Positions 25,566 through 35,064 of a stretch of 64,000 bases of DNA are shown here, one piece after another. Numbering within the stretch: the stretch's first letter is position 1; each line of letters starts with the position of its first letter. The notes beneath the pieces are model-generated. The model did not search any database. It worked only from the letters and a program-made list of their open reading frames with translations, and was not told the origin of the DNA. The stretch covers positions 310,001-374,000 of the forward strand of contig JACKGZ010000002.1 in NCBI GenBank assembly GCA_020639255.1. Reading direction: 5' to 3'. The stretch comes from Phycisphaera sp. (GTDB taxonomy: Bacteria; Planctomycetota; Phycisphaerae; Phycisphaerales; UBA1924). The position numbers were made by a program, and so were the translations under genes.

Positions 25566-26486
25566 ATGGCCAAGAAGTCAGGGACACTGAAGCCGACGCA
25601 CGAGATGAAGGGGTCGCTGCGCTCGGAGGCGGGCGAGGCCAAGGGTGTGCGTGTGTACGTGGGGGACTGCCGGGACATGTTGCCTGAGATTCCGCAGGTC
25701 AAGCGCGGTGAGGTGGACCTGGTCTTCGCGGACCCGCCCTTCAACTGGTCGCGGGCGTACGACGAGTGGCACGACAAGATGCCACGCGAGGACTATCTGG
25801 ACTTTACGTACGCGTGGCTCGATCTGTGCGTTGATGCCTTGCGCGATCATGGGGCGATCTGGGTGAACATCCCCGACGACACGTGCGCGGAGATCGTGTT
25901 GCACCTCAAAGAGCGCAAACTCACGATGATCAACTGGTGCGTGTGGCACTACCGGTTCGGGCAGAACACGAAGACGCGGTTCATCAACTCGAAGGTGCAC
26001 GCGCTGTACTTCGCCAAGAACGCCAGGAATCGACGATGGAACGCGGAGGAAGTGCTCGAGGTCTCGGACCGGGCGTCGACGTACTTTGACCCCAGGACGA
26101 TGGACAAACGCGACGGGATGCCCGCGGGCAAGCGCCTGCCGATGGACGTGTGGTACGGCGAATACTGGGGACGCATCCAGGGCAACAACAAGGAACGCCG
26201 ACACGGGCACGACAACCAGCTGCCCGAGGTGTACCTGGAGCGGGTGATCCGCGCGACGAGCAACCCGGGTGATCTGGTGCTCGATCCATTCCTGGGTTCG
26301 GGCACGACGGGCGTGGTGGCGCACGCGCTCGGTCGCGGGTTCATCGGCACGGAATTCTCGGGTGCAAACGCGAAGCGAGCATTCGAGCGCATCGAGAACG
26401 GGCCGATCCGGCTCGGGGCGCTCAAGGACGCGGTGACGGCGATCCATAAGCCCCGGCGCAAAGCGCCCGCAGCGGCTGCCAAGTGA
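25566..26486 (+). CDS. solitary DNA (adenine-N6 or cytosine-N4) methyltransferase
   Basis: A 306-residue DNA methyltransferase. Catalytic motif IV DPPFNW (56-61) comes before SAM-binding motif I DPFLGSGTT (240-248), the order of the beta class. Between them lies a target-recognition part with YFDPRTMDKRDG and PMDVWYGEYWGRIQGN. No restriction endonuclease or specificity subunit is adjacent, so it is an orphan enzyme that may act in regulation or replication timing, like CcrM, or protect against foreign restriction. The ribosome site is provided by a palindromic repeat. It overlaps the downstream DUF167 gene by 4 bases. Confidence 0.85.
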   Translation: MAKKSGTLKPTHEMKGSLRSEAGEAKGVRVYVGDCRDMLPEIPQVKRGEVDLVFADPPFNWSRAYDEWHDKMPREDYLDFTYAWLDLCVDALRDHGAIWVNIPDDTCAEIVLHLKERKLTMINWCVWHYRFGQNTKTRFINSKVHALYFAKNARNRRWNAEEVLEVSDRASTYFDPRTMDKRDGMPAGKRLPMDVWYGEYWGRIQGNNKERRHGHDNQLPEVYLERVIRATSNPGDLVLDPFLGSGTTGVVAHALGRGFIGTEFSGANAKRAFERIENGPIRLGALKDAVTAIHKPRRKAPAAAAK

Positions 26487-26773
26487 GCGTTGTTGAGAGC
26501 ACAGACGGTGGCGTCACGATCCGGGTGAAGGCTGTGCCCGGTGCGAAGCGCGAGCAGATTGCTGGTGTGCTCGGGGATCGTCTCAAAATCAAGGTCTCAG
26601 CGCCGCCGGAGGGCGGCAAGGCGAACGCAGCGATCTGTGCGCTCATCGCCAAGACGCTCGGCGTGAAGGCGGGCGCGGTGAGTGTGGTGAGCGGGATGAC
26701 GAATCCGGAGAAGGTGGTGCGCGTTGAGGAAGTATCGCTCGACGAGGCAGTGCGGGCGTTTGCTATTGGTTGA
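26483..26773 (+). CDS. DUF167 (YggU-like) protein
   Basis: A 96-residue small protein of the YggU/DUF167 family, recognisable by VKAVPGAKREQIAGV and the highly conserved LKIKVSAPPEGGKANAA segment. GTG start overlaps the methyltransferase stop (GTGA), so the pair is translationally coupled. The family is widespread and its function is still unclear. The end overlaps the convergent carbamoyltransferase end by 11 bases. Confidence 0.85.
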   Translation: MSVVESTDGGVTIRVKAVPGAKREQIAGVLGDRLKIKVSAPPEGGKANAAICALIAKTLGVKAGAVSVVSGMTNPEKVVRVEEVSLDEAVRAFAIG

Positions 26774-28478
26774 CGTATAGCGCACTGCCGATGACGAGGG
26801 CGTCGAGTCCGGTGCGTTTCATGCAGTCGATGGCGTGCGACGGTGTTTCGACGATGGGTTCGCCCGCGTCGTTGAAGCTGGTGTTGAGCAGGACACCCAG
26901 GCCGTCGCGCTCACGGATCACACCGAGCAGGTCGTAGAGGCGGGGCGTGTGCGTGCGGCTGACGGTCTGGAGCCGGCCCGAGCCGTCGACGTGTGTGATA
27001 GCGGGGAGTTTCTCGCGCAGCTCGGGTTTGACGGTGGTGTTGAAGAGCATGTGCGGGACGGGGAAGTCGACGCCGAAGATTTCCTCGGCGTTTTCCTCGC
27101 GGCAGATGGGCGCGAAGGGCCTGAAGGCCTCGCGGTGTTTGACGCGGAGATTGAGCGTGTCCTTCATCTCGGGGCTGCGCGGCCAGCAGAGGATGGAGCG
27201 TGATCCGAGCGCGCGTGGGCCGTACTCGGATGGGCCCTGCCACCAGCCGATGATCTTGTCTTGCATGAGCAGGTCGGCGACGGCTTCGAGGAGGTTGCCC
27301 GGCTTGGTGCCGCCGTGGCGGACGAGTTCGCCTTCGGCGGTGTGCTCCTCATAGGTGGGGCCGAGGTAGACGGGGTTGTCCTGGAAGGGGAGCTTGCCAC
27401 CGGCGAGGATGTAGTAGCCGACGAGCGCGGCCCCGAGCGGCATGCCGGCGTCGGAGCTTGCGGGCTGGACGAGCATCTCGGTGAGTCGGCCTTCGGCTTT
27501 CAGCGTGTCGCGTGCGAGTCGGTTGGCGACGACGTTGAGCATGACGCCGCCGGCGCAGCAGAGCGTACGGGAGTTGGTCTCGATGACCGCGGTTCGCGCC
27601 AGGTGCAGGACGGCCTTCTCGAGCCAGTGCTGCGCCCAATAGGCGATGTGGTTGTAAGGCGGCGTCGTAGCACAGATGTCCTTGCTGCGCACGGCCGGGA
27701 TGGACCACTCGGTATCGTGAAGGTAGTCGAGCATCGGTGTGTCGATGTCATCGAAGATGGCATCGGGGAAAGCTGGGAATTCGGAGAGGTGATCGGAGCT
27801 TCCCCATCCGGCGAGGCCCATGAGCTTGCCTTCCTGGAGGTGACCAAAGCCGGTGACATGCTTGGAGATATAAGCGTAGAAATGCCCTGCGCCGGAGCGC
27901 GTCGAGGTGGCGATGCGTTCGAGTGATGTGCCGCGGCCTTTGAAGATGGATTGGGTTTCGGCGCGTCGTTCGTATCGACGGAGCGGGCAGCTGCCGATTT
28001 GGTCGAGCGTGCCTGTGTGGATCAATCGATCGCCCGAGCTTTCAAGGGGCCAGTCGGAGCCGGAGCCGTCGACGACGAGGACCGCGGCCTTGTCGCGGTT
28101 GAAGGGGTAGTACGCTGTCGCCGCGTGGGCGAGGTGGTGGTTGACGACGAAGGCGGGCTTGCCCTCGAGCGCGAGGAAGAAGGCCCGCTCACTGGGGAGC
28201 CAGGTGTCGGGGTTGACGGTGCCGATGGGGCGGGTCTCTTCGACTATCGTGTTCGGGCCGAGCTTGTCGACGCAGACGAAGTCGACCGCTGAGAGCGGAA
28301 GTCCTGCTTCGGCAAGGACGGCGTCGATCGCGAGCTTGGGGAACTGGCGGTCCTGCTTGCGCCGTGAGAGGCGTTCTTCGGAGAGGGCGCAGCAGCGGAG
28401 GACACCCTTGTCTTCCCAGACGAGGCAGGCGCCGGTGTCGTGCTGCGGGCCGAGTTTGAGGCCGAGAACCGCGGTCAT
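26763..28478 (-). CDS. NodU/CmcH-family carbamoyltransferase
   Basis: A 571-residue enzyme that transfers a carbamoyl group from carbamoyl phosphate to a hydroxyl of a sugar or small molecule. N-terminal Kae1-like ASKHA fold: GLKLGPQHDTGACLV (5-19), metal-binding HHLAHAATAYY (114-124) and VVDGSGSDW (135-143). The C-terminal YrdC-like part has GPSEYGPRALGSRSIL and LNTSFNDAGEPIV, both diagnostic. Length is right for the family. Likely modifies envelope glycans or a secondary metabolite; no biosynthetic cluster is adjacent beyond the sugar-related genes upstream. Confidence 0.88.
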   Translation of the reverse strand: MTAVLGLKLGPQHDTGACLVWEDKGVLRCCALSEERLSRRKQDRQFPKLAIDAVLAEAGLPLSAVDFVCVDKLGPNTIVEETRPIGTVNPDTWLPSERAFFLALEGKPAFVVNHHLAHAATAYYPFNRDKAAVLVVDGSGSDWPLESSGDRLIHTGTLDQIGSCPLRRYERRAETQSIFKGRGTSLERIATSTRSGAGHFYAYISKHVTGFGHLQEGKLMGLAGWGSSDHLSEFPAFPDAIFDDIDTPMLDYLHDTEWSIPAVRSKDICATTPPYNHIAYWAQHWLEKAVLHLARTAVIETNSRTLCCAGGVMLNVVANRLARDTLKAEGRLTEMLVQPASSDAGMPLGAALVGYYILAGGKLPFQDNPVYLGPTYEEHTAEGELVRHGGTKPGNLLEAVADLLMQDKIIGWWQGPSEYGPRALGSRSILCWPRSPEMKDTLNLRVKHREAFRPFAPICREENAEEIFGVDFPVPHMLFNTTVKPELREKLPAITHVDGSGRLQTVSRTHTPRLYDLLGVIRERDGLGVLLNTSFNDAGEPIVETPSHAIDCMKRTGLDALVIGSALYVNQ

Positions 28479-28599
28479 GGGTCTGGATATCGGCTCTGGG
28501 AGCTTGTTTTCGTTGAAGTGCGGTCCTGATAACCCTCAAGTGAACAGCGGAGCTTCTTCGGGGTGCCATCGGGACCGATGCTCGGCTCGGAGGCTTGCG

Positions 28600-28839
28600 A
28601 TGCTCGAAGGCATGACGATGGGTGTGATCATCTCCGGCAGCCTGATCGGGCTGGTGGGGTTCTTCATGTTTCTGTATGGCAAACGCGAGGGGCAGCCGCT
28701 GACCCTGATTACGGGTCTGGTGCTCGGTCTCATCCCGATGATCATGCACGCGATCGTGCCGATGTGGATTGTCAGCGGCGCGCTGGTCGGGTGCGTGGCG
28801 GTGCACCGGCGGTACTCGGGTCCGACGAGCGTGGCGTGA
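28600..28839 (+). CDS. small inner-membrane protein, two to three helices
   Basis: A 79-residue protein with a good ribosome site (GGAGG, six bases before the ATG at 28600). Nearly all of it is hydrophobic: a helix at about 8-26 (ISGSLIGLVGFFMFLYG), a KREGQP loop, then two helices around LITGLVLGLIPMIMHAI and MWIVSGALVGCVAV. It resembles a family of short conserved membrane proteins of unknown role. It lies between carbamoyltransferase and pepP, divergent from the former and convergent with the latter (3-base gap). Confidence 0.65.
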   Translation: MLEGMTMGVIISGSLIGLVGFFMFLYGKREGQPLTLITGLVLGLIPMIMHAIVPMWIVSGALVGCVAVHRRYSGPTSVA

Positions 28840-28842
28840 GTC

Positions 28843-30126
28843 TTATCTCGCCATGAATGCTTCGATCTCGCTCGCCGAGCGGGGGAGGTCTTTGGAGAGG
28901 ACTTTGCACCCGGTGTCGGTGATGAGGATGTCATCCTCGGTGCGGACGCCGATGTTCTCGCTTGCGATGTAAACGCCCGGCTCGATGGTGAGGACCTGTC
29001 CGGGCTGGAGGTGTTCGGTGTCGAGGCCCACGTCGTGGACATCGAGGCCCAGGAAGTGGCCCAGGCTGTGGTAGTACTCGTCGGCGAAGCCGGCCTTGTC
29101 GATGACGCGCCTCGCGGCGTCGTTGAGTTCGACCCAGGTCATGCCGGGCTTGCACATGTCGACGGTGGTCTGCCAGGCTTCCTGGACGACGTCGTGGATC
29201 TCGCGTTGGCGGGGCGTGAACTTGCCATCGACGGGGAATGTGCGCGTGAGGTCGGCGGCGTACATCTGGTACTCGCCCCCGACATCACAGAGGACCATCT
29301 CGCCCGCGTTCATGGTGCGGTTGTTGGCGGTGTAGTGCAGAACCCAGTTGTTGGGGCCCGAGCCGACGATGGGCTCGTAGGCGAACGAGTTGCAGCCGTT
29401 CTCGTGGAGCGTGCGCTCAAAGACGTGCATGAGCTCGCGCTCGTTCATACCGGGTTTGACGGCGTGCATCGCGGCCTTGTACGCGCTGACGGACGCATCG
29501 ATGGCGTGCTGCATGAGTTTGATCTCGTCCTGGTCGTGGAGCGAGCGCATGCGGGGCAGGATCTTGTGCTCGTCGCGGATGGAGCAGTTCAGGATGCGCG
29601 ACTGGATATCGCGATAGAGCTGGAGTTCCTTGGAGACGGGGCGGTTGTAGGTCGCAAAGTCACCCAGGTAGACGAGCTCGCGAGACTTACATTGGAGGAT
29701 GGTGCGGTTGAGGAGGATGGGCATGTTGGCGGTGCGCGAGACGCGCGCGATGCCGGTGCCCAGTTCGACAGCGCGCCCGAGCATGGGGCGGATGCCGTGC
29801 CAGCGGTTGTCCTCAACCTCGAGCGTGCGGAGGAAAAGTTGCTCCTGGTACTGCGGGTGCTCGGGTGCCAGGACGAGCACTGCGCCGGCCTCATAGGCGA
29901 GGCCGGTCAGGTAGTAAAAGTCGGAGTTCTGGCGTTTGCCTGCGCCGATGGAGTCGGCGGCGTAGATGACCGCGACGCCCGAGCCCATCTGTTCCATCAG
30001 GCGTTGACGGCGTTTGCGGTAGACCTCGGCGCCGATGTCGCCATGAGGTGTTGGGATGCCCTCGTCGTTGCCTTGAATCGGGGCCTTGATGTTGGGCGTT
30101 TCGAGCGGGCGACGTGCTTCGGGCAT
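28843..30126 (-). CDS. pepP: Xaa-Pro aminopeptidase (M24B)
   Basis: A 427-residue dinuclear metalloenzyme that cuts N-terminal residues preceding proline. The creatinase-like N-domain contains SDFYYLTGLAYEAGAVLVL. The pita-bread C-domain has all ligands in order: Asp in LCDVGGEYQMYAADLTRTF (two Asp), His in SLGHFLGLDVHD, Glu in LTIEPGVYI and Glu in GVRTEDDILIT. Length and order match E. coli PepP. No signal peptide. ATG at 30126. Confidence 0.93.
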   Translation of the reverse strand: MPEARRPLETPNIKAPIQGNDEGIPTPHGDIGAEVYRKRRQRLMEQMGSGVAVIYAADSIGAGKRQNSDFYYLTGLAYEAGAVLVLAPEHPQYQEQLFLRTLEVEDNRWHGIRPMLGRAVELGTGIARVSRTANMPILLNRTILQCKSRELVYLGDFATYNRPVSKELQLYRDIQSRILNCSIRDEHKILPRMRSLHDQDEIKLMQHAIDASVSAYKAAMHAVKPGMNERELMHVFERTLHENGCNSFAYEPIVGSGPNNWVLHYTANNRTMNAGEMVLCDVGGEYQMYAADLTRTFPVDGKFTPRQREIHDVVQEAWQTTVDMCKPGMTWVELNDAARRVIDKAGFADEYYHSLGHFLGLDVHDVGLDTEHLQPGQVLTIEPGVYIASENIGVRTEDDILITDTGCKVLSKDLPRSASEIEAFMAR

Positions 30127-30191
30127 GGGTGCGTTCCTTGGGGCTGATCGATGTGTATCGGTGAATGGTAGTGGGGTTCGACGGGTGCACG

Positions 30192-30222
30192 AAAAAACCG
30201 CCGCGGAACGAGTCCGCGGCGG
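30192..30222 (-). terminator. Rho-independent terminator after nhaA
   Basis: A perfect 10-bp stem, CCGCCGCGGA (30198-30207) with TCCGCGGCGG (30213-30222), is followed on the minus strand by TTTTTT. It lies 28 bases past the nhaA stop and upstream of pepP. Confidence 0.9.
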
Positions 30223-30249
30223 CTGGGAGTGCGGAAGCTAATGGTCCCT

Positions 30250-31737
30250 TCAGCCGGCCTTAGCCTGAGGGAAGTTATCGTTGCTTGCCGTGGTGTTGGC
30301 GGCGTGCTTGATGGTGCGCTTGTTGGCCGGGATGTCCTGATCGACCTCGTGGTGCGATTCGGCGTTCTCGCAGGGCTTGCACGTCATGAGGATCGACAGG
30401 CCCGCGATGGTGGAGACGAGCGAAGCCGAGAGGATGCCGAGCTTGGCGGCGTCGAGGTGGATCGGCGCGGTCTTGTAGGCGAGGTTGGCGATGAAGAGGG
30501 CCATGGTGAAGCCGATGCCCGCGAGGCAGCCGGCGCCGATGATGTGGCGCCAGGTGACGCCCGTGGGCAGGGCTGCGATGTTGAGCTTGCAGGCGAAGAA
30601 GCAGGCGCCGATGACGCCGATGGGCTTGCCGAGGAAGAGGCCGAAGAAGACGCCGATGGTGACGGGGTCGGTCGCGACCTTGCCGATCTCGCCAGAGAGG
30701 TGCAGGCCCGCGTTGGCCAGCGCGAAGATGGGGATGATCCAGAAGGCGCACCACGGCCCGAGCGCGTGCTCCATGCGGTGCAGCGGGGGCAGGATCTGGT
30801 TGACGTTGGTCTTGAGCGCAAAGGCGGCGGCCCGCTGCTCCGAGGATTCGCGGGGTGTGGAGCCGTCGTCGCCGGCGGTCTCGAAGTGGTCGAGCGCCTT
30901 GCGCGAGGCCTTGAGGAACCGCTGGGGGTTGACGCGCGCCGACGCGGGGACCGTCGCGGCCAGGAGCACGCCGGCGATTGTGGCGTGGATGCCGCTGGAG
31001 AGCACAAAGAGCCAGAGCGCGATGCCCGGGACGAGGTAGAAGAGCGGGTGGCGCAGGCGGAGGACATTGATGGTGGCGAGCAGGCCCACGACGCCGCCGG
31101 CCAGAAGGAGGTAGTTCATGTGCAGCTCTTCGGTGTAGAAGAGCGCGATAACGATCAGGGCGCCGAGGTCGTCGGCGATCGCGAGGCTTGCGAGGAAGAC
31201 CTTGAGCGCGAGCGGTGCGCGGGCGCCCATGAGCGTGAGGATGCCCAGCGCGAAGGCGATATCGGTCGCCATCGGGACACCCCAGCCGCGCATCGTTTCG
31301 TTCGCGATGTCGCTGGTGCTGTTGATGCCGGCGAAGATAAGCGCCGGGACGAGCATGCCGCCCATGGCGGCGATGACGGGCAGAGCGGCTCTCTTGACGG
31401 AGCGGAGCTCGCCCACGAGGAGTTCTCGTTTGATCTCAAGCCCGACATAGAGGAAGAAGATCGCCATGAGCGCGTCGTTGATGAGGTAGGCGAGGTTGTG
31501 GATGTGGGGCAGGTGCCACGATCCGAATCCGAAATGGAACTCCATCTCGTTGAAGATGTAGTCGTACGCCTCGAACCACGAGCTGTTGGCCCAGAAAAGC
31601 GCGATCACGGTCATGAGGATGAGCGTGATGCCGCCGGCGGTCGAGAGGCGACCGAAACGCTGAAAGCCGCGGAGGAGTTTCTCGCCGGGTTCGAGCGGGA
31701 GCCCGTGGGCTGCGGTTGGGACGTGGTGCGTATCCAT
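30250..31737 (-). CDS. nhaA: Na+/H+ antiporter NhaA
   Basis: A 495-residue inner-membrane antiporter that expels Na+ in exchange for protons. It has the signature pair of aspartates in LAIADDLGALIVI and the TDIAFALG segment, plus the usual twelve hydrophobic helices (for example MAIFFLYVGLEIKREL and IGFTMALFIANLAY). ATG at 31737 has GGAAGG five bases upstream; a longer open frame to 31875 has no support. A linker of about 60 residues (AGDDGSTPRESSEQR) enlarges a central loop, and a C-terminal hydrophilic tail of about 40 residues carries CKPCENAESHHEVD. Na+ export suits a marine habitat. Confidence 0.93.
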   Translation of the reverse strand: MDTHHVPTAAHGLPLEPGEKLLRGFQRFGRLSTAGGITLILMTVIALFWANSSWFEAYDYIFNEMEFHFGFGSWHLPHIHNLAYLINDALMAIFFLYVGLEIKRELLVGELRSVKRAALPVIAAMGGMLVPALIFAGINSTSDIANETMRGWGVPMATDIAFALGILTLMGARAPLALKVFLASLAIADDLGALIVIALFYTEELHMNYLLLAGGVVGLLATINVLRLRHPLFYLVPGIALWLFVLSSGIHATIAGVLLAATVPASARVNPQRFLKASRKALDHFETAGDDGSTPRESSEQRAAAFALKTNVNQILPPLHRMEHALGPWCAFWIIPIFALANAGLHLSGEIGKVATDPVTIGVFFGLFLGKPIGVIGACFFACKLNIAALPTGVTWRHIIGAGCLAGIGFTMALFIANLAYKTAPIHLDAAKLGILSASLVSTIAGLSILMTCKPCENAESHHEVDQDIPANKRTIKHAANTTASNDNFPQAKAG

Positions 31738-31998
31738 GAGTGCCTTCCGTGCTGATGGGCCGAGGGCCCAACGGGACCAAGAGAATCGTTCTACGGAGTC
31801 CACATCGGCGGTTTGAGGCCGCTGGGTTGGTTCGGGCGGCGGCTCAAGTTTGAGCCACGGCCCCAAGCAACGCACCAGTGCGGGGGATGATATGTGTGTT
31901 TGATACCGTCATTCCCCCGGATGAGGTCAGAAACCCGACTGACCTGTTCGATTCATCCGAAATCGGGGGGCGTGCATACAGGACGTGTGGGGCGGGAT

Positions 31999-34137
31999 CT
32001 ATGCGGTGACCTTGAGCACCAGAAGCGTGATGTCGTCGGTCTGCGGCGCGCCGTCGCGGAAGGCGATGACCTCCTTGATGATGTCCGAGGCGATGTCGTC
32101 AGCGGGCTTGTGAGCGTTCGCCTTGATCGTCTCGCGGAGTCGGTCCTTGCCGAAGAGTTCGTCCTGCGCGTTGCGTGCTTCCCAGATGCCGTCGGTTCCG
32201 ATGACAACGACGCCTCCTTCGGCAGGCAACGGCGCTTCGAACTCGTGGAAGTCCCATGCGGGTTCGATGCCGAGCGGGATGTCGTTGCCGGCGAACTCAG
32301 TGAAGGTGTCGGTGCTCGGCGTGTAGACGATGGCGGGGTCGTGACCGGCGCTGGCCCAGTGCGCGGTGCGCGACTCGGGCTCGATGAGCAGGTAGTACAG
32401 CGTCATGAAGTGCCCGGATCTCGCGTCGCGCGCGAGGTCGGCGTTGACACGCGTGAGGACGGTGGCGATCTCGTCGGATTCGATGGCGCGTGTGCGCAGG
32501 AGTGCGCGGGCGGTGGTCATGAGCAAGGCGGCGGCGATTCCGTGGCCTGTGACGTCGGCGACGAAGAAGGCGTGCTTGCCGGCTTCGCCCTCGACGGGGA
32601 AGAAGTCGAGGTAGTCGCCACCGGTCTCGTCGCAGTAGATGCTGCGCGAGGCGATGTCGAGGCCCGGGATCGCGGGCGGTTCGCTCGGGAGGAGATTCTG
32701 CTGGACTTCCTTGGCGAGCATGAGCGACTCGCGCACCGCGAGCTGGTCTCTGAGCTTGGGGACCATGTCGTTGAACGCGTCGGCGAGCTGCTGGAGCTCG
32801 TCGCCCGTGCGCACGGTTGCGGTCGCGTCGAGGTCGCCCGAGGCGATGGCGCTTGCGGTATCAACGAGCGAGTGGACCGGGCGGGTGACGCTGCGAGCGC
32901 CGAAGAAGGCGACGCCCACCGCGGCGGCGATCACGATGCCGCCGATGCCCGCGTTGCTGGCGATCGTGTCGTTGAAGACGGAGTAGACCTCGCTCTGGAC
33001 GTTGTCGGCGACGGAGTCGATCGTTTCGCGCGTGATGGCGACGACGACGAACGAATCGCCCCGGAGCAGGCGTTGGTACGAGAGGATCCACTCTTCGCCG
33101 TCGATGGTGAACTCGATGTTGCCGTCGTCGGTGGAGCCCATTTGGTCGAGCAAAGCCTTAGTCTGTGCCTCGTCATCGGCGGTCAGATAGTCGAGTTTGA
33201 TCGGGTCGCGGGAGCGGCCGCCTTGCTCGGCGTACTCGGCTTTGGCGTGGATGAGGGCGCCGGTGTCGTCGAGTGTGACGAGCATGATCTTGACCTGGCC
33301 TTGCATGTCTTTCGGGAGTTCGATCTCGTCGAGCATGTTGATCATGAGGACGTCTGCGGCGACGACGCCGATGAGCGAGCCGTCGTGCCGGCGAGCGGGC
33401 GCGGCGCAGGTCATGCGGACCTGTCCGGTGGGCGCGTCGACGATGGGTCCGATCCACGTTGCGGGCTCGTCGCTGGCGGCGGCTTTGGTGTACCACGGGC
33501 GGGTGCGCGGGTCGTAGCCGGCGGGGTAGCCGCCCTTGCCGGGGTATGAGATGTGCGTGCCTGTGGCCTCGAGCGAGGCGTAATGGCTGAGCAGCCAGCT
33601 TTCACCGGTGGGGAGCGTCGTGCCCGTGGAGAGCGTGCGTGTGAGCGCGCCGAGCTTGCGCACATCGCTGGAGATCTCGGCCGGGTCGGTGATGACGGTG
33701 ACGAAGACGGGGTAGTCGCGGCTGATGGGGATGGGGGTGTGCGAGCCGTCGTCGTTCTGGATGTACTGGTTGTCGTCGAAGGTCATGCCCTTGGGGGCGC
33801 GTTCGGGATCGCTGTAGTCGGCCGCGAAGTAGACGGGCGAGGGATCGTGAATGACGCCGGGTGTGGCGCTCTCGAGGAGGTCGATCTGTTCGAGCAGGTC
33901 CGCGGCTGTGCGCACGGTCGACTCGATGAGGATGCGGTCGCGGTCGAACGTGGCGGCGTACTGGCGGACGTAGCGCGTGCGGGCGACCTCGACGATCTGC
34001 TCGACGCGGGTGCGCGTGTCGGTGGCGACGCTGGTGCTGCACTTTCTGACGTTGATACGGGCGAGGATGCCCGTCGCGATGAGCGGGATGATGGCGATCG
34101 CGACGAGGATGAAGAAGAGCTTGTTCCGGAGTCTCAT
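31999..34137 (-). CDS. membrane sensor PP2C/SpoIIE phosphatase (dCache-HAMP-SpoIIE)
   Basis: A 712-residue signalling protein. Order: first membrane helix (about 6-25), an extracytoplasmic Cache-type sensor domain of about 340 residues (with GYDPRTRPWYTKA, the hallmark of dCache), second helix (IVIAAAVGVAFFGA), HAMP domain (RSVTRPVHSLVDTASAI), then a SpoIIE/RsbU phosphatase with DETGGDYLDFF, ADVTGHGIAAALLM and GTDGIWEARN. Such proteins dephosphorylate anti-sigma-factor antagonists in partner-switching pathways in response to a ligand. No antagonist gene is adjacent. ATG at 34137 (GAGGAA upstream) is preferred over ATG 34161. Confidence 0.9.
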   Translation of the reverse strand: MRLRNKLFFILVAIAIIPLIATGILARINVRKCSTSVATDTRTRVEQIVEVARTRYVRQYAATFDRDRILIESTVRTAADLLEQIDLLESATPGVIHDPSPVYFAADYSDPERAPKGMTFDDNQYIQNDDGSHTPIPISRDYPVFVTVITDPAEISSDVRKLGALTRTLSTGTTLPTGESWLLSHYASLEATGTHISYPGKGGYPAGYDPRTRPWYTKAAASDEPATWIGPIVDAPTGQVRMTCAAPARRHDGSLIGVVAADVLMINMLDEIELPKDMQGQVKIMLVTLDDTGALIHAKAEYAEQGGRSRDPIKLDYLTADDEAQTKALLDQMGSTDDGNIEFTIDGEEWILSYQRLLRGDSFVVVAITRETIDSVADNVQSEVYSVFNDTIASNAGIGGIVIAAAVGVAFFGARSVTRPVHSLVDTASAIASGDLDATATVRTGDELQQLADAFNDMVPKLRDQLAVRESLMLAKEVQQNLLPSEPPAIPGLDIASRSIYCDETGGDYLDFFPVEGEAGKHAFFVADVTGHGIAAALLMTTARALLRTRAIESDEIATVLTRVNADLARDARSGHFMTLYYLLIEPESRTAHWASAGHDPAIVYTPSTDTFTEFAGNDIPLGIEPAWDFHEFEAPLPAEGGVVVIGTDGIWEARNAQDELFGKDRLRETIKANAHKPADDIASDIIKEVIAFRDGAPQTDDITLLVLKVTA

Positions 34138-34171
34138 GGGTGTGATTTCCTCGGCGTCCATGATATCGGAA

Positions 34172-34215
34172 GAAAAACGCGAACGCCCCGGGCGTGGAGA
34201 TCTGGCCCGGGGCGT
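34172..34215 (-). terminator. Rho-independent terminator after peroxiredoxin
   Basis: ACGCCCCGGGC (34183-34193) pairs with GCCCGGGGCGT (34205-34215), an 11-bp GC-rich stem. On the minus strand it is followed by TCGCGTTTTTCTT. It separates the peroxiredoxin from the phosphatase gene. Confidence 0.75.
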
Positions 34216-34248
34216 GCGCGTGTGTGTCTGGAAAGGGATCGCGAGGGG

Positions 34249-35064
34249 TCAGTGGCCCATCTTGACGTGCTTGAGGGCTTTGAGAACATCGCTCGGCTCG
34301 GCGCGGAGCTTGTAATCGGCGGTGACGTATGAGAATTTGATCGTGCCGTCGGTGTTCACGACGTAGGTCGCGGTGAGCGGGAGTGTGTGCGAGTCGTCGC
34401 CGTTGTAGCCCTCGAGCATGGGGCCGAATCGTTCGGCGAGGACGGGGTCGATCTCGTAGCGGAGCCCGAACATATCAGCGACCTTGTTGCCGGGGTCGCT
34501 CAGGACGGTGAACCCGAGCTTGTTTTTCTCGCTGGTTTCGAGCGAGTTGTCGGGCATCTCGGGCGTGATCGCCACGAGGCTCGCGCCCAGGGCCTGGATC
34601 TCGTCGAGATTGTCCTGGTAGGCGCGGAGCTGGATGTTGCAGTAGGGGCACCAGCCGCCGCGGTAGAAGGTGAGGACGACGGGGCCCTCGGCGAGGAGTT
34701 CCTTGAAGCTGACGGTGTTGCCGTTGGCGTCGGTGAGCTCGAACTCGGGCGCTTTGTCGCCCTTGGCTTTGACGTTCTCGAGGATGCCCGACTCGGCGAG
34801 GCGGTCGATGGCCTCGGTAAAGGTCTTGAGCATCTCGGGGTCGGCCTTCTCGGCGAACTGGGCGCTCAGGGCGGCGAGTTCCTTGGCGAGAGGGCCTTGC
34901 TCGGTGTCGTGGGCGGTGTCCTTTGCGGCTGGCTGGGTCTTGTCCTTGGTGGAGTTCTGGGCCTGCGCGGGGCAGGTGCAGACGGCGACGCCGAGGGCGG
35001 CCATGCCGGCGAGCTCGACGGTGCGGTGGCGGAGGGCCTCGAAGCGGGTCATGGGGGCTGGCAT
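34249..35064 (-). CDS. exported AhpC/TSA-like peroxiredoxin
   Basis: A 271-residue thiol peroxidase-like protein with an N-terminal export signal (about 1-36, ending AQAQ) and a charged helical region of about 60 residues before the thioredoxin fold. The redox motif is FYRGGWCPYC (Cys139, Cys142), typical of the AhpC-TSA_2 branch, in which WCPYC replaces the single-Cys PxxxTxxC motif. It probably reduces peroxides in the periplasm. AGGAAG lies eight bases before the ATG at 35064; an ATG at 35052 is also possible. A GC hairpin terminator follows. Confidence 0.85.
   Translation of the reverse strand: MPAPMTRFEALRHRTVELAGMAALGVAVCTCPAQAQNSTKDKTQPAAKDTAHDTEQGPLAKELAALSAQFAEKADPEMLKTFTEAIDRLAESGILENVKAKGDKAPEFELTDANGNTVSFKELLAEGPVVLTFYRGGWCPYCNIQLRAYQDNLDEIQALGASLVAITPEMPDNSLETSEKNKLGFTVLSDPGNKVADMFGLRYEIDPVLAERFGPMLEGYNGDDSHTLPLTATYVVNTDGTIKFSYVTADYKLRAEPSDVLKALKHVKMGH

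Noticed and set aside
31738..31998. Riboswitch upstream of nhaA
   Set aside because: Inverted segments occur near 31910-31970 but those are downstream of the phosphatase and far from the nhaA start; no known riboswitch core was recognised.
31894..33549. 551-codon plus-strand frame opposite the SpoIIE phosphatase
   Set aside because: It is a shadow of the GC-rich phosphatase gene: strongly acidic, repetitive and without recognisable domain.
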